Shown piece by piece: positions 1 to 8,640 of a stretch of DNA of 64,000 bases. A model generated the notes under the pieces. The model worked only from the letters and a program-made list of their open reading frames with translations. It was not told the origin of the DNA and ran no database searches. The stretch spans positions 434,001-498,000 of the forward strand of contig NZ_CAJQUM010000001.1 of NCBI RefSeq assembly GCF_907163265.1, given 5' to 3'. Every line of letters begins with the position of its first letter. Positions within the stretch are counted from its first letter, which is position 1. The DNA comes from Georgfuchsia toluolica (GTDB lineage: Bacteria; Pseudomonadota; Gammaproteobacteria; Burkholderiales; Rhodocyclaceae). Made by a program: the position numbers and the translations under genes.

Positions 1-200
1 TTGCCGATGCTGCTCGCTGCGCTACCAACGTGTAGAAACAGCGCGAGCGGAATCAACACCAGCGCCAGCCATGCCTCCTGGCGAAATGCATCTTCATGGC
101 GATAGGCCGCAGAGAAGCCGGCCAGCGAATAGCCGAAGGCGTTCCAGACACGGCGCAGGCCGGTCTTGCCCTTGAAGGGACTTTCAGTAGCGTTGTCCAT
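1..200 (-). CDS. dgkA: Diacylglycerol kinase DgkA, N-terminal part (cut by window edge)
   Basis: Only the first 66 residues are inside the window; the gene runs off the left edge on the minus strand. After a polar start (MDNATESPFKGKTG) comes NAFGYSLAGFSAAYRHE followed by DAFRQEAWLAL. This lines up with the amphipathic start of E. coli DgkA (GYSWKGLRAAW then EAAFRQE). The first hydrophobic helix (ALVLIPLALFLH) follows. DgkA is a small inner-membrane enzyme that phosphorylates diacylglycerol to phosphatidate. The start ATG (198-200) has only a weak purine stretch in front. The catalytic part lies outside, so activity cannot be judged. The family assignment rests on this short match but is distinctive. 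Confidence 0.82.
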   Translation of the reverse strand, partial: MDNATESPFKGKTGLRRVWNAFGYSLAGFSAAYRHEDAFRQEAWLALVLIPLALFLHVGSAASSIG

Positions 201-235
201 AAGTTGTTTCCATCTAAAAGCAATTAACCACGCCG

Positions 236-406
236 ACACGGCGACACGGCGACACGGCGGGCACGGCGAAAGGCAAAAGCAATAACCATGGAAAGCATGG
301 AGCACACGGAGAAAAGCAAAACCAGAAAACATTTCGACTTTGTCTTTCCCCATATCCTTGTAAATGCCTTGTCTTTGTTTCTCGAAGTGCCCGCCGTGTC
401 GCCGTG
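236..406. repeat. MITE-like element: 20-bp perfect inverted repeat with short tandem repeat
   Basis: Positions 245-264 (CACGGCGACACGGCGGGCAC) and 387-406 are perfect reverse complements of each other, 20 bp each, enclosing about 122 bases. The left arm lies within three tandem copies of ACACGGCG (236-259). No open reading frame or transposase is inside. The form suggests a non-autonomous miniature element or an extragenic palindromic repeat. Copies elsewhere in the genome cannot be seen from this window. Confidence 0.6.
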
Positions 407-431
407 GTGAAATGTTTCTGATTCTAATTCG

Positions 432-548
432 TCAATGATCGATACAGCACCGCCAGTGCCGCGCGCGTTCGGGCGCCGACCAGGATGTCGCGAATTCCCT
501 GGCCTGTTGCAACATTCGTGCGAGCAGTGTAGGGCCGTCCAGCAGCAT
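432..548 (-). pseudogene. Possible gene remnant or 38-residue ORF
   Basis: The minus-strand frame ending with TGA at 432-434 reads from ATG 548: MLLDGPTLLARMLQQAREFA then TSWSAPERARHWRCCIDH. The same frame stays open upstream to about 622 (KIAAIAGRHHAACLFKPEIAH) but has no start codon there. The composition looks protein-like (regular Leu, Ala, Arg and amphipathic helix), as in the C-terminal tail of a decayed gene. I do not recognise the family and there is no Shine-Dalgarno sequence. It may be chance. Confidence 0.2.
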
Positions 549-646
549 GTGTGCGATCTCCGGTTTGAACAGGCAGGCGGCATGGTGGCGCCCTGCGATT
601 GCGGCGATTTTCCCGCGCCTTCATCTTCTAATGGCAAGTCGGTCCG

Positions 647-698
647 CTGTAATATTTCTGCCGTGTGTCACATTCATGTCACACAGCCTCCCTAGACT
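647..698 (+). promoter_or_regulatory. Tandem Pho boxes and -10 element of the pst-pho operon
   Basis: TGTCAC occurs at 666-671 and again at 677-682, an 11-bp period as in the PhoB box (7-bp repeat plus 4-bp spacer). Just upstream, CTGTAAT (647-653) and CTGCCGT (658-664) repeat with the same 11-bp period, forming a second, weaker box. A -10-like TAGACT (693-698) begins 10 bp after the last repeat, where PhoB replaces the -35 contact of sigma-70. The operon it precedes encodes PhoB itself, so positive autoregulation under phosphate starvation is likely. Confidence 0.75.
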
Positions 699-746
699 GC
701 GCAATGTCTTCATCGAGTTTCAACTCCTTTTGGGAAGGATTTGGCA

Positions 747-1784
747 ATGCGCAATTTCAGATTGATTTCCCTGGCGGCGACCGCTGGTCTGGTGTTTGGC
801 TCGGCCCAGGCCGTGGAAGTGACGGGCGCCGGGGCAACTTTTCCCGCCCCGATTTATGCAAAATGGGCCGATGCCTATCAAAAGGCCACCGGCAACAAGA
901 TCAACTACCAGTCGATCGGCTCCGGCGGCGGCATCAAGCAGATCACCGCCAAGACCGTCGATTTCGGCGCCTCCGACATGCCGCTCAAGCCGGAAGATCT
1001 CGACAAGGGTGGCCTGATGCAGTTCCCGGCCGTGATCGGCGGCGAAGTGCTGGTGTACAACCTGCCTGGCGTTCCGTCCGGCAAAATCAAGCTGACCGGC
1101 CCAGTGCTGGCCGACATTTATCTGGGCAAGATCGTCAAGTGGAACGACAAGGCGCTGGCCGACCTCAATCCAGGCGTGGCTCTTCCCGACCAGGCCATCG
1201 CTGTCGTGCGCCGTGCCGATGGTTCCGGCACGACTTTCATTTTTACCAACTACCTGTCCAAGGTCAGCAAAGAATGGAAAACCAAGGTTGGTGAAGGCAC
1301 GGCCGTGCAATGGCCGGTGGGTCTCGGCGGCAAGGGCAACGAGGGCGTGTCGGCCTTCGTGCAGCGCATCCCGGGCTCGCTCGGTTATGTCGAGTACGCC
1401 TATGCCAAGCAGAACAAGATGACTTATACGCTGCTGCAAAATGCGGCCGGCAATTACCCGCTGCCCGACGATAAAACTTTCAAGTCGGCCGCGGCTGCCG
1501 CGGACTGGACCAAGTCTGCGTTCTACGCGATCCTGACCAACCAGCCGGAAAAGGATGCATGGCCGATTTCCGGCGCCACTTTCATCATTATGAACAAGGT
1601 ACAGGACAAGCCGGAGCAGGGCGCGGAAGTGCTCAAGTTCTTTGAATGGGCCTACAAGAACGGTGGACAAATGGCGCTGGAACTCGATTATGTTCCTTTG
1701 CCCGAGAGCTTGGTCAAGCTGATCCACAAGTCATGGACGGACATCAAGGACGCCTCGGGCAAACCGGTCTGGAGCGGCAAGTAA
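747..1784 (+). CDS. pstS: Phosphate ABC transporter, periplasmic phosphate-binding protein PstS
   Basis: 345 residues. A Sec signal peptide ([22 protein letters not shown]) is followed by the mature start [20 protein letters not shown]. The phosphate-cradle motifs of PstS are all present: [29 protein letters not shown] and [10 protein letters not shown]. The protein captures inorganic phosphate in the periplasm and hands it to PstCA. An in-frame TTG lies at 741, but ATG 747 is preferred because GGGAAGGA (732-739) sits 7 bases before it. It is the first gene of pstSCAB-phoUBR and directly follows Pho boxes, so it should be the gene most strongly induced by phosphate limitation. Confidence 0.97.
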   Translation: MRNFRLISLAATAGLVFGSAQAVEVTGAGATFPAPIYAKWADAYQKATGNKINYQSIGSGGGIKQITAKTVDFGASDMPLKPEDLDKGGLMQFPAVIGGEVLVYNLPGVPSGKIKLTGPVLADIYLGKIVKWNDKALADLNPGVALPDQAIAVVRRADGSGTTFIFTNYLSKVSKEWKTKVGEGTAVQWPVGLGGKGNEGVSAFVQRIPGSLGYVEYAYAKQNKMTYTLLQNAAGNYPLPDDKTFKSAAAAADWTKSAFYAILTNQPEKDAWPISGATFIIMNKVQDKPEQGAEVLKFFEWAYKNGGQMALELDYVPLPESLVKLIHKSWTDIKDASGKPVWSGK

Positions 1785-1798
1785 TAAACTGTGCGTAT

Positions 1799-1824
1799 CC
1801 CGCACCGCCAGTTGGCGGTGCGGG
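1799..1824 (+). terminator. Strong hairpin between pstS and pstC
   Basis: CCCGCACCGCC (1799-1809) pairs perfectly with GGCGGTGCGGG (1814-1824) across an AGTT loop: an 11-bp GC-rich stem followed by CTTTCT. The weak U-tract suggests partial termination or 3'-end protection of pstS mRNA rather than a full stop. That would let the binding protein be made in excess over the membrane subunits. Confidence 0.75.
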
Positions 1825-1844
1825 CTTTCTGTCTAGGGACCACC

Positions 1845-2825
1845 TTGAACAACGCTGTGGCAACCAGAACAAGTAGCGTGAGCCCAACTCCCCGGCGTCC
1901 TTTCGGCGATATCCTGTTTTTCAACCTGACGCGATTTTTCGCGCTGGCGACTTTGCTGATGCTGATTGGCATCATTATTTCCTTGTTCATCGGCGCGATG
2001 CCGGCGATCAGGCAATTTGGCTGGACTTTTCTCTGGACCGGCGACTGGAATCCGCCGATGGAGAAATTCGGTGCGTTGATTCCGATCTACGGCACGCTGG
2101 CGACATCGCTGGTGGCCCTGGTGATCGCGGTGCCGATCAGTTTCGGCATTGCCTTGTTTCTGACAGAACTTTCCCCCCCCTGGCTGCGTCGGCCGCTCGG
2201 TATTGCGATTGAGTTACTCGCCGGCATACCGAGCATTGTTTACGGCATGTGGGGTTTGCTGGTGTTCGCTCCCATCTTCGGCAAGTACGTGCAGCCGGCG
2301 TTGGCCAATACGCTGGGCAATGTTCCCCTGCTGGGTAAATTATTCGAAGGGGCGCCGCTGGGGATCGGGATCCTTTGCGCCGGGGTAATTCTTGCCGTAA
2401 TGACGATTCCATTCATCGCCTCGGTGATGCGCGATGTGTTCGAGGTGACGCCGGCGATGCTCAAGGAGTCGGCCTACGCGCTTGGTGCGACGACCTGGGA
2501 AGTGGTGTGGAACATTGTGCTGCCCTATACCAAGGTGGGGGTTGTCGGCGGCATCATGCTCGGCCTCGGTCGTGCGCTGGGCGAGACCATGGCCGTCACT
2601 TTCCTGATCGGCAACATGAATTTCTTCAACGGATTTTCCTTGTTCCTGCCCGGCAACAGCATCGCTTCGGCGCTGGCGAACGAGTTTGCCGAAGCCGAAT
2701 CCGAGATATATACGGCGTCGCTGATCGAACTGGGCCTGATCCTGTTTTTCATCACGCTGGTGGTTCTGGCCTGCTCCAAGCTGATGTTGATGCGCTTGTC
2801 GGCCGCAGAGGGAAGCAAGACATGA
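1845..2825 (+). CDS. pstC: Phosphate ABC transporter, permease PstC
   Basis: 326 residues from a TTG start. The frame is open from 1791, but that extension crosses the hairpin at 1799-1824. TTG 1845 has AGGGA at 1835-1839; GTG 1857 is an alternative. About six membrane helices are visible, beginning [20 protein letters not shown]. The usual PstC block [18 protein letters not shown] and the EAA-type loop before the last helices ([36 protein letters not shown]) are present. With PstA it forms the inner-membrane phosphate channel energised by PstB. The long polar periplasmic loop between helices is typical of PstC. Confidence 0.95.
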   Translation: MNNAVATRTSSVSPTPRRPFGDILFFNLTRFFALATLLMLIGIIISLFIGAMPAIRQFGWTFLWTGDWNPPMEKFGALIPIYGTLATSLVALVIAVPISFGIALFLTELSPPWLRRPLGIAIELLAGIPSIVYGMWGLLVFAPIFGKYVQPALANTLGNVPLLGKLFEGAPLGIGILCAGVILAVMTIPFIASVMRDVFEVTPAMLKESAYALGATTWEVVWNIVLPYTKVGVVGGIMLGLGRALGETMAVTFLIGNMNFFNGFSLFLPGNSIASALANEFAEAESEIYTASLIELGLILFFITLVVLACSKLMLMRLSAAEGSKT

Positions 2826-2900
2826 GCGCCGCCCGCCGGGCCGCCCCAAGGGCGGTGCAGTCAAGCACATGGAGCGGGCACCGCTCGCGAACAATCGTCA

Positions 2901-2934
2901 CCCCCTTCCCTGGGGAGGGGGTTGGGGGGAGGGC
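2901..2934. repeat. C-rich/G-rich palindromic repeat just before pstA
   Basis: A C-rich arm (CCCCCTTCCC) is followed at once by a G-rich arm (GGGGAGGGGG then TTGGGGGGAGGG). It resembles the GC-rich palindromes between nuoA and nuoB (13570-13623) and after ispF (60483-60500). The G-rich end (GGGGGGAGGG) lies 7-16 bases before the pstA start and probably doubles as its ribosome-binding site. A second small hairpin, CCGCCC-CAA-GGGCGG, lies upstream near 2840. Confidence 0.6.
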
Positions 2935-2940
2935 ACTCCA

Positions 2941-3786
2941 ATGTTGATGAACCTGGGGCGGGTGCGCAAGTTCAAAAATCGCTTGGCGTTGACTGTTTCG
3001 TTGTTGGCCATGGCATTTGGCCTGTTCTGGCTGGCATGGATTCTGACCACCACCATCGACCTGGGCCTGGCAAGCTTTTCCCTCAACTTGTTTACGCAAA
3101 TGACGCCGCCACCCGGTTCTGCCGATGGCGGGCTGGCGAATGCCATTGCCGGCAGCCTGATCCTGATTTTGCTGGCCACGCTGGTAGGCACACCGGTCGG
3201 CATGATGGCCGGCATTTATCTGGCCGAGTATGGCAAGCACACTTGGCTGGGCCATACGACCCGCTTCGTCAATGACCTGTTGCTGTCGGCGCCGTCGATC
3301 ATCATTGGTTTGTTTGTTTACGAAATTTATGTGGCCAGAGTGGGCCATTTCTCGGCCATGGCTGGCGTCATGGCCCTGGCCCTGATCGTAATTCCGGTGG
3401 TCCTGAGAACGACGGAAAACATGCTGCAATTGGTGCCCAATACCGTGCGCGAAGCGGCCTTCGCGCTCGGTGCGCCAAAATGGACGGTGATCGGCAAAAT
3501 CACCGTGCGTGCCTCGCTGACCGGCATCATGACCGGGATCATGCTGGCAGTGGCCCGCATCTCGGGCGAAACGGCGCCGCTGCTGTTTACCTCGCTGTCC
3601 AATCAGTTCTGGACATTGGACATGCAAAAACCGATGGCGACGCTGCCGGTGACTATTTTCAAATTCGCCATGAGTCCCTTCAAGGAATGGCAGGGACTTG
3701 CCTGGGCGGGGGTATTTTTGATCACCCTTGGCGTTCTGCTATTGAATATTCTGGCCAGGGTCGTGTTCAGGAAAAAGCATTCATGA
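2941..3786 (+). CDS. pstA: Phosphate ABC transporter, permease PstA
   Basis: 281 residues. The frame opens earlier, at 2869, but the extension is encoded by the repeat element. ATG 2941 (ATG 2947 is also possible) gives [20 protein letters not shown], matching the E. coli start RRRLKNRIALTLS. The shared block [12 protein letters not shown] and the [11 protein letters not shown] loop follow. Six membrane helices are expected. The EAA loop reads [20 protein letters not shown] with the downstream G as in other permeases, and [13 protein letters not shown] is a PstA signature. Its stop overlaps the pstB start by four bases (ATGA), so translation is coupled. Confidence 0.96.
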   Translation: MLMNLGRVRKFKNRLALTVSLLAMAFGLFWLAWILTTTIDLGLASFSLNLFTQMTPPPGSADGGLANAIAGSLILILLATLVGTPVGMMAGIYLAEYGKHTWLGHTTRFVNDLLLSAPSIIIGLFVYEIYVARVGHFSAMAGVMALALIVIPVVLRTTENMLQLVPNTVREAAFALGAPKWTVIGKITVRASLTGIMTGIMLAVARISGETAPLLFTSLSNQFWTLDMQKPMATLPVTIFKFAMSPFKEWQGLAWAGVFLITLGVLLLNILARVVFRKKHS

Positions 3787-4604
3787 CGCAGGAGATGTAC
3801 ACAGTGAAAATTGAACGCGAACCCGTCATGCAGGAGTCGGCAGCCGATTTGAAGGCGCAGATTGTATTCAGGGACTTCAATTTCTTTTACGGCAAATATC
3901 GGGCGTTGCGCAACATCAACCTCGACATTTATCAGCGCAAGGTGACGGCCTTCATCGGTCCGTCCGGCTGCGGCAAATCCACGCTGCTAAGGACCATGAA
4001 CCGCATGTACGACCTGTATCCCGAGCAGCGCGCCGAGGGACAACTGCTGCTGGACGGCACCAACATCCTGGAACGCGGCACCGATCTCAACGCGCTGCGT
4101 GCGCGGGTCGGCATGGTGTTCCAGAAGCCGACGCCGTTTCCAATGTCGATTTATGAAAACATCGCCTTCGGCGTGCGTCTGCATGAACGGCTGTCGCGTG
4201 TCGAAATGGACGAGCGCGTCGAATGGTCGCTGAAGAAGGCGGCGCTGTGGGGCGAGGTGCAAGACAAGCTGGGCCAGAGCGGCATGAGCCTGTCGGGCGG
4301 CCAGCAGCAGCGCCTGTGCATCGCGCGCGGCATCGCGGTCAAGCCGCAGGTGCTGTTGCTCGACGAGCCGACCTCGGCGCTGGATCCTATCTCGACCATG
4401 CGCATCGAAGAACTGGTGAGCGAGCTCAAGGATGAGTTCACGATTGCCATCGTTACCCACAATATGCAGCAGGCGGCGCGCGTTTCCGACTTTACCGCCT
4501 ACATGTATCTGGGCGAACTGGTCGAGTTCGGCCGCACCGATGACATTTTCATCAAACCGCGCGACAAGCGGACTGAAGACTACATAACCGGCCGTTTCGG
4601 CTAG
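3783..4604 (+). CDS. pstB: Phosphate ABC transporter, ATP-binding protein PstB
   Basis: 273 residues. The start at 3783 overlaps the pstA stop; AGGAAA at 3769-3774 precedes it. ATG 3795 and 3828 are alternatives because the first 25 residues are variable in the family. Walker A is GPSGCGKST, the Q-loop is [17 protein letters not shown] (the PTPFPMSI stretch is specific to PstB), the ABC signature is LSGGQQQR, Walker B is [13 protein letters not shown] and the switch histidine lies in IVTHN. It hydrolyses ATP to drive phosphate import and, with PhoU, takes part in signalling to PhoR. Confidence 0.97.
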   Translation: MTQEMYTVKIEREPVMQESAADLKAQIVFRDFNFFYGKYRALRNINLDIYQRKVTAFIGPSGCGKSTLLRTMNRMYDLYPEQRAEGQLLLDGTNILERGTDLNALRARVGMVFQKPTPFPMSIYENIAFGVRLHERLSRVEMDERVEWSLKKAALWGEVQDKLGQSGMSLSGGQQQRLCIARGIAVKPQVLLLDEPTSALDPISTMRIEELVSELKDEFTIAIVTHNMQQAARVSDFTAYMYLGELVEFGRTDDIFIKPRDKRTEDYITGRFG

Positions 4605-4614
4605 GAGAGCAAAC

Positions 4615-5340
4615 ATGGCACTTATGTCCGAACACGTATCGAAAAAATTCGATTCCGAACTGGAAGAGCTGCGCTCGCGCGTGATGCAGATGGGCGGCCT
4701 GGTCGAAACCCAGATCAGCCACGCCGTGGAAGCCTTCATGAACGGCGACAAGGATGGCTTTGAGCGGGTCATTGCCGATGACCACCAGGTCAACGCCTTC
4801 GAAGTCAGCATCGACGACGACTGCGCCCACCTCATCGCGCGCCGCCAGCCGACCGCCGGCGACCTGCGCATGGTGATGGCGGTGAGCAAGATTGTGACTG
4901 ATCTGGAGCGCATTGGCGACGAGGCCGACAAGATTGCGCGCATGGGGCGCCAGATCTACCAGCGCGACCATCTGCTGGTGCCGCGTCTCAATGATGTTCG
5001 CATCATGGGCGATGCCGGCGTGCGCATGCTGCGCGACGTGCTTGACGCTTTCGTGCGCCTCGATCCGGTCGCAGCAGCGCGCATCGTGCGTGAGGACAAG
5101 ACGGTGGATGAAAACTTCCGCAGCTTTTTGCGTGTGCTGATCACCTACATGATGGAAGACCCGCGCACCATATCGACTGTGCTCGACATCGTCTTTGTCT
5201 CGAAAGCCCTGGAGCGCATCGGCGATCACGTCAAGAACATCGCCGAGAGTGTGATCTACATCGTCAAGGGCAAGAATGTGCGGCATATCGGCATCGATCA
5301 GCTTGAGCGCGAAGCGCTGTCAGATGGAACTCAATCATGA
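4615..5340 (+). CDS. phoU: Phosphate-specific transport regulator PhoU
   Basis: 241 residues, AGGAGA 6 bases before the start. All-helical protein with the two PhoU repeats, each with the metal-binding E/DxxxD pattern: VSKIVTDLERIGDEADKIAR in the first half and VSKALERIGDHVKNIAESV in the second. PhoU links the Pst transporter to PhoR and holds the Pho regulon off when phosphate is plentiful. It sits between pstB and phoB, and its last four bases overlap phoB. Confidence 0.97.
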   Translation: MALMSEHVSKKFDSELEELRSRVMQMGGLVETQISHAVEAFMNGDKDGFERVIADDHQVNAFEVSIDDDCAHLIARRQPTAGDLRMVMAVSKIVTDLERIGDEADKIARMGRQIYQRDHLLVPRLNDVRIMGDAGVRMLRDVLDAFVRLDPVAAARIVREDKTVDENFRSFLRVLITYMMEDPRTISTVLDIVFVSKALERIGDHVKNIAESVIYIVKGKNVRHIGIDQLEREALSDGTQS

Positions 5341-6044
5341 GTACGCGTGTGCTGGTCATCGAAGACGATGCCTCGATCCAGGAAGTGCTGCGCTACTCAC
5401 TGGTGCAGGCGGGGTTTAATGTGCAGATTGTGGGTTCGGCGGAAGAGGCCCAAACGGCGGTTGCCAGCGTGCTGCCCGATGTGGTGCTGGTGGACCTGAT
5501 GCTGCCCGGCATGTCGGGCAGTGTCTTCGCGCGCCAGTTGCGGCAGAACCCGCGCACGCGCGAGTTGCCAATGATCATGGTGACGGCGCGCGCTGACGAA
5601 AGCGACCGTGTTGCGGGACTGGAGATTGGCGCCGATGATTACCTGCCCAAGCCATTCAGTCCGCGCGAACTGGTGGCGCGCATCCGTGCCGTGCTGCGCC
5701 GGCGCGCGCCGCAGCATAGCGGCGACCTCATCGAATTGGGCCGGCTCAAGCTCGATCCTTCGGCACATACGGTAATGCTTGACAGCAGCGAGGTCGAAAT
5801 TGGCCCCACCGAATACAAGCTGCTGCATTACCTGATGTCGCATCCCAATCGCGTTTTCGGCCGCCAGCAACTGCTCAATGCGGTGTGGGGTGACCACCGC
5901 TTCATCGAGGAACGCACGGTGGATGTCTACGTACGACGGCTGCGCGCCTGCCTGGGCGACGATGGCGAGGAACTGGTCGAGACCGTGCGCGGTGTTGGAT
6001 ACAAGATGTCGACGCGGGTCAGCCCGGCACAGCAACAGCAATGA
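5337..6044 (+). CDS. phoB: Phosphate regulon response regulator PhoB
   Basis: 235 residues. Receiver domain (about residues 1-120) with acidic pocket IEDD, phospho-acceptor D53 in VLVDLMLPGMSG, the conserved Thr in MVTARADE and Lys in DYLPKPFSPREL. The OmpR-type winged-helix domain follows (about 140-228) with TEYKLLHYLMSHP and ERTVDVYVRRLR. When phosphorylated it binds Pho boxes such as those at 647-682. It overlaps phoU and phoR by four bases each. Confidence 0.97.
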   Translation: MSTRVLVIEDDASIQEVLRYSLVQAGFNVQIVGSAEEAQTAVASVLPDVVLVDLMLPGMSGSVFARQLRQNPRTRELPMIMVTARADESDRVAGLEIGADDYLPKPFSPRELVARIRAVLRRRAPQHSGDLIELGRLKLDPSAHTVMLDSSEVEIGPTEYKLLHYLMSHPNRVFGRQQLLNAVWGDHRFIEERTVDVYVRRLRACLGDDGEELVETVRGVGYKMSTRVSPAQQQQ

Positions 6045-7348
6045 ACTTCTGGAACTCGCTGTTCCTGCGGCTGCTGCTGGGCGCCTTGCCCTGTATGGTG
6101 ATCGGCGTCTTCTTCGGCATCACGGCGGCATTGATAATGGCCTGCCTGCTGTTGCTGATTGCCGTGATATTGCATTGGCGTCTGCTCAACCAGTTGCGCA
6201 AGTGGCTGCAATCGCCGGCTACCGAGACCGTACCCGATGCCAGTGGCGCCTGGGGTCAGGTGTTCGCCGACCTCTATCGCGCCCAGCGCGATCAGGAACG
6301 CAGCCGTGCCAATCTTGCTGCCTCGCTGGAGCGGTTCCGCGAAGCGGCGGGTGCCTTGCCCGATGGCGTGATCATGCTCGACAGCGAGAACCGCATCGAC
6401 TGGTTCAACCCGGCGGCACAGGCGCAGTTCGGCCTCGATCCCGGGCGCGACGGCGGCACGCTGGTGACGAATCTGCTGCGCCAGCCGGGTTTTGCCGAAT
6501 ATATCGGCGGTAGTAATTTCAGTGAACCGCTGTTGCTGCGTTCGGTGCCATCCGATGCGCGCGTGTTCTCCGTCGTCGTGATCCCGTTTGCGGTGAGCAA
6601 CCGGCTGCTGCTGTCGCGCGATGTGTCGCAAATCGAGCGCGTCGAAACCATGCGCCGCGACTTTGTCGCCAACGTATCGCATGAATTGCGCACGCCGCTG
6701 ACCGTGGTGCTCGGCTTTCTTGAACACCTCGTACACGACCCCGGCATGGATCCGGCGACGCGGGCGAATTTCACCAATATGTTGCACGATCAGGCGCAGC
6801 GTATGAATCGCCTGGTCGGCGACCTGCTCACGTTGTCGAAACTGGAAAATCGTCAGCAACCCCTGCCCGGGGAAGTGGTCGACATGCCGGCCCTGATTGC
6901 GGCGCTGGTCGAGGATGGCCGCGCCCTGAGCAATGGGAAACATGTATTCGAAGTACAGGATGAGGCTGGCAACCTGCTGGGTAGCGTCAATGAACTGCGC
7001 AGTGCCTTCGGCAACCTTGTCAGCAACGCCGTGCGCTATACACCGGCGGGAGGCATCATCAAGCTGCGCTGGCACACCGAGAATGGAGCACCGGTGTTCA
7101 GTGTCGCCGATAACGGCATCGGTATCGCGGCCGAGCACCTGCCCCGGCTCACGGAACGTTTCTATCGTGTCGACAAAGGGCGCTCGGCGCAGACCGGCGG
7201 TACCGGCCTGGGACTGGCGATCGTCAAGCATGCCCTGCTCAACCATCAGGCGCGGTTGGAAATCGATTCGGCTCTCGGTGCGGGCAGTACGTTCAAAGCC
7301 GTGTTTCCTGCCGCAAGGCTGATTGTTTCAGCAAGTCTGGCAGCCTGA
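6041..7348 (+). CDS. phoR: Phosphate regulon sensor histidine kinase PhoR
   Basis: 435 residues. Two N-terminal membrane helices with almost no periplasmic loop, as in PhoR, which senses phosphate through PstSCAB-PhoU rather than directly. A PAS domain follows (ALPDGVIMLDSENRIDWFNP). The HisKA box is FVANVSHELRTPLTVVLGFL. The ATPase domain has the N box LVSNAVRYTP, G1 box DNGIGI and G2 box GTGLGLAIVKH. It phosphorylates PhoB when phosphate is low. This is the last gene of the operon; no clear terminator is seen before tpiA. Confidence 0.96.
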   Translation: MNFWNSLFLRLLLGALPCMVIGVFFGITAALIMACLLLLIAVILHWRLLNQLRKWLQSPATETVPDASGAWGQVFADLYRAQRDQERSRANLAASLERFREAAGALPDGVIMLDSENRIDWFNPAAQAQFGLDPGRDGGTLVTNLLRQPGFAEYIGGSNFSEPLLLRSVPSDARVFSVVVIPFAVSNRLLLSRDVSQIERVETMRRDFVANVSHELRTPLTVVLGFLEHLVHDPGMDPATRANFTNMLHDQAQRMNRLVGDLLTLSKLENRQQPLPGEVVDMPALIAALVEDGRALSNGKHVFEVQDEAGNLLGSVNELRSAFGNLVSNAVRYTPAGGIIKLRWHTENGAPVFSVADNGIGIAAEHLPRLTERFYRVDKGRSAQTGGTGLGLAIVKHALLNHQARLEIDSALGAGSTFKAVFPAARLIVSASLAA

Positions 7349-7433
7349 CTTGACCGCTGCGATTTGACCGCATGGGCTGTGGCGGCTAAAATTGCACAGC
7401 TTCATCCCTCGCTTTAACCCCTTGATTTCTCCC

Positions 7434-8180
7434 ATGCGCAAATCCTTCGTCGCCGGCAACTGGAAAATGCATGGCAGCCTTGCCAGCAATCTGGGCCTGC
7501 TAAATGCAGTGCGCAGCGGCACGGACGCGGGTGGGATCGATGTGGCATTGTGCGTGCCCTATCCCTATCTGGCGCAGGCGCGCTCGGTACTGGGCGGCAG
7601 TGCCGTGGCATGGGGTGTGCAGGATGTCTCAGAACATGCGACCGGTGCTTATACCGGCGAGGTTAGCGCAACCATGCTGACAGACTTCGGCTGTATCTAC
7701 GCTATCGTCGGTCATTCGGAACGGCGCTCGTTTTACGGCGATACCGATACCGTGGTGGCCGCCAAGTTTAGTGCAGCGCTAAAGGCGGGGGTGACCCCCA
7801 TTTTGTGCGTCGGCGAGACACTGGCCGAGCGCGAGGCCGATATTACCGCCGCCGTGGTGACAAGACAGTTAAACGCGGTGCTCGCTGTTGCTGGTATCGG
7901 TGCATTGGCACATGCCGTGGTTGCGTACGAGCCGGTATGGGCGATTGGTACCGGCAGGACGGCAAGTCCGCAGCAGGCGCAGCAAGTACATGCCCTGATC
8001 CGGGCTCGCATCGCGCAGGAGGACGCGGGCGTGGCACAAGGGGTGCGGATTCTTTATGGCGGCAGCGTCAAGCCGTCCAACGCGCAGGAATTGTTCGGTC
8101 AGCCCGATATCGACGGTGGTTTGATCGGCGGCGCATCGCTGGTGGCGGCGGATTTTCTTGCCATTTGTGCAGCAGCATGA
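7434..8180 (+). CDS. tpiA: Triose-phosphate isomerase
   Basis: 248 residues, the normal length. The frame is open from 7392, but ATG 7434 gives the canonical start MRKSFVAGNWKMHG. Active-site residues are all visible: Asn/Lys in GNWKMHG, the histidine in IVGHSERR, the catalytic Glu in AYEPVWAIGTG (which also begins the flexible lid) and the phosphate-binding YGGSVKPSNA. It interconverts dihydroxyacetone phosphate and glyceraldehyde 3-phosphate in glycolysis and gluconeogenesis. It is followed 17 bases later by secG, the standard order in betaproteobacteria. Confidence 0.97.
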   Translation: MRKSFVAGNWKMHGSLASNLGLLNAVRSGTDAGGIDVALCVPYPYLAQARSVLGGSAVAWGVQDVSEHATGAYTGEVSATMLTDFGCIYAIVGHSERRSFYGDTDTVVAAKFSAALKAGVTPILCVGETLAEREADITAAVVTRQLNAVLAVAGIGALAHAVVAYEPVWAIGTGRTASPQQAQQVHALIRARIAQEDAGVAQGVRILYGGSVKPSNAQELFGQPDIDGGLIGGASLVAADFLAICAAA

Positions 8181-8197
8181 TTGATTGAGGGATTAAT

Positions 8198-8551
8198 ATG
8201 GATTTTACATACAACTTCGTACTCGCCATTCACATTCTGGTTGGCATTTCCGTCATCGGGCTGGTACTGATTCAGCATGGCAAGGGTGCCGACATGGGGG
8301 CGGCTTTCGGCAGCGGTGCTTCCGGCAGCCTGTTCGGCTCCAGTGGCTCGGCCAATTTTCTGTCGCGCGCGACGGCGGTGCTGGCGGCGGTTTTTTTCAT
8401 CACCAGCCTGTCGTTATCCTATATTGCCACCAATCGCCCGCGCGCTGCCGGCAGCGTGATGGACAAGGCCAAGGTGCAAGTACCGGTGCCGCTACCGGCT
8501 GCTCCGACGGCACCTGCCGCGGATTCGAAGGCCAAAGAAATTCCAAAATAA
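8198..8551 (+). CDS. secG: Preprotein translocase subunit SecG
   Basis: 117 residues, RBS GAGGGA at 8186-8191. Two membrane helices (FVLAIHILVGISVIGLVLIQ and the one around AVLAAVFFITSLSLSYIA) flank the conserved cytoplasmic loop QHGKGADMGAAFGSGASGSL with FGSSGSANFLSR. The C-terminal tail is rich in Ala and Pro, as is common in this class. SecG assists SecYE in protein export. In relatives secG is followed directly by tRNA-Leu and nuoA; here about 4.4 kb with the frd module lies between. Confidence 0.96.
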   Translation: MDFTYNFVLAIHILVGISVIGLVLIQHGKGADMGAAFGSGASGSLFGSSGSANFLSRATAVLAAVFFITSLSLSYIATNRPRAAGSVMDKAKVQVPVPLPAAPTAPAADSKAKEIPK

Positions 8552-8640
8552 CAAGCTGGCCATCGTGATGCCGTTCATTAGTTGTTATGACAAAACGTGC
8601 TTCTCATGCACGGAAGATGATGGCATCTCCTTTGCATCCC

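Larger units (their letters stand above)
201..646. other. Long non-coding stretch between dgkA and the pst promoter
   Basis: About 450 bases without a convincing gene. It holds three copies of the 8-bp unit ACACGGCG, a MITE-like inverted repeat (245-406) and a possible minus-strand gene remnant (432-622). The open frames here have odd composition, overlap each other and lack ribosome-binding sites, so I do not call any of them a gene. Confidence 0.6.
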
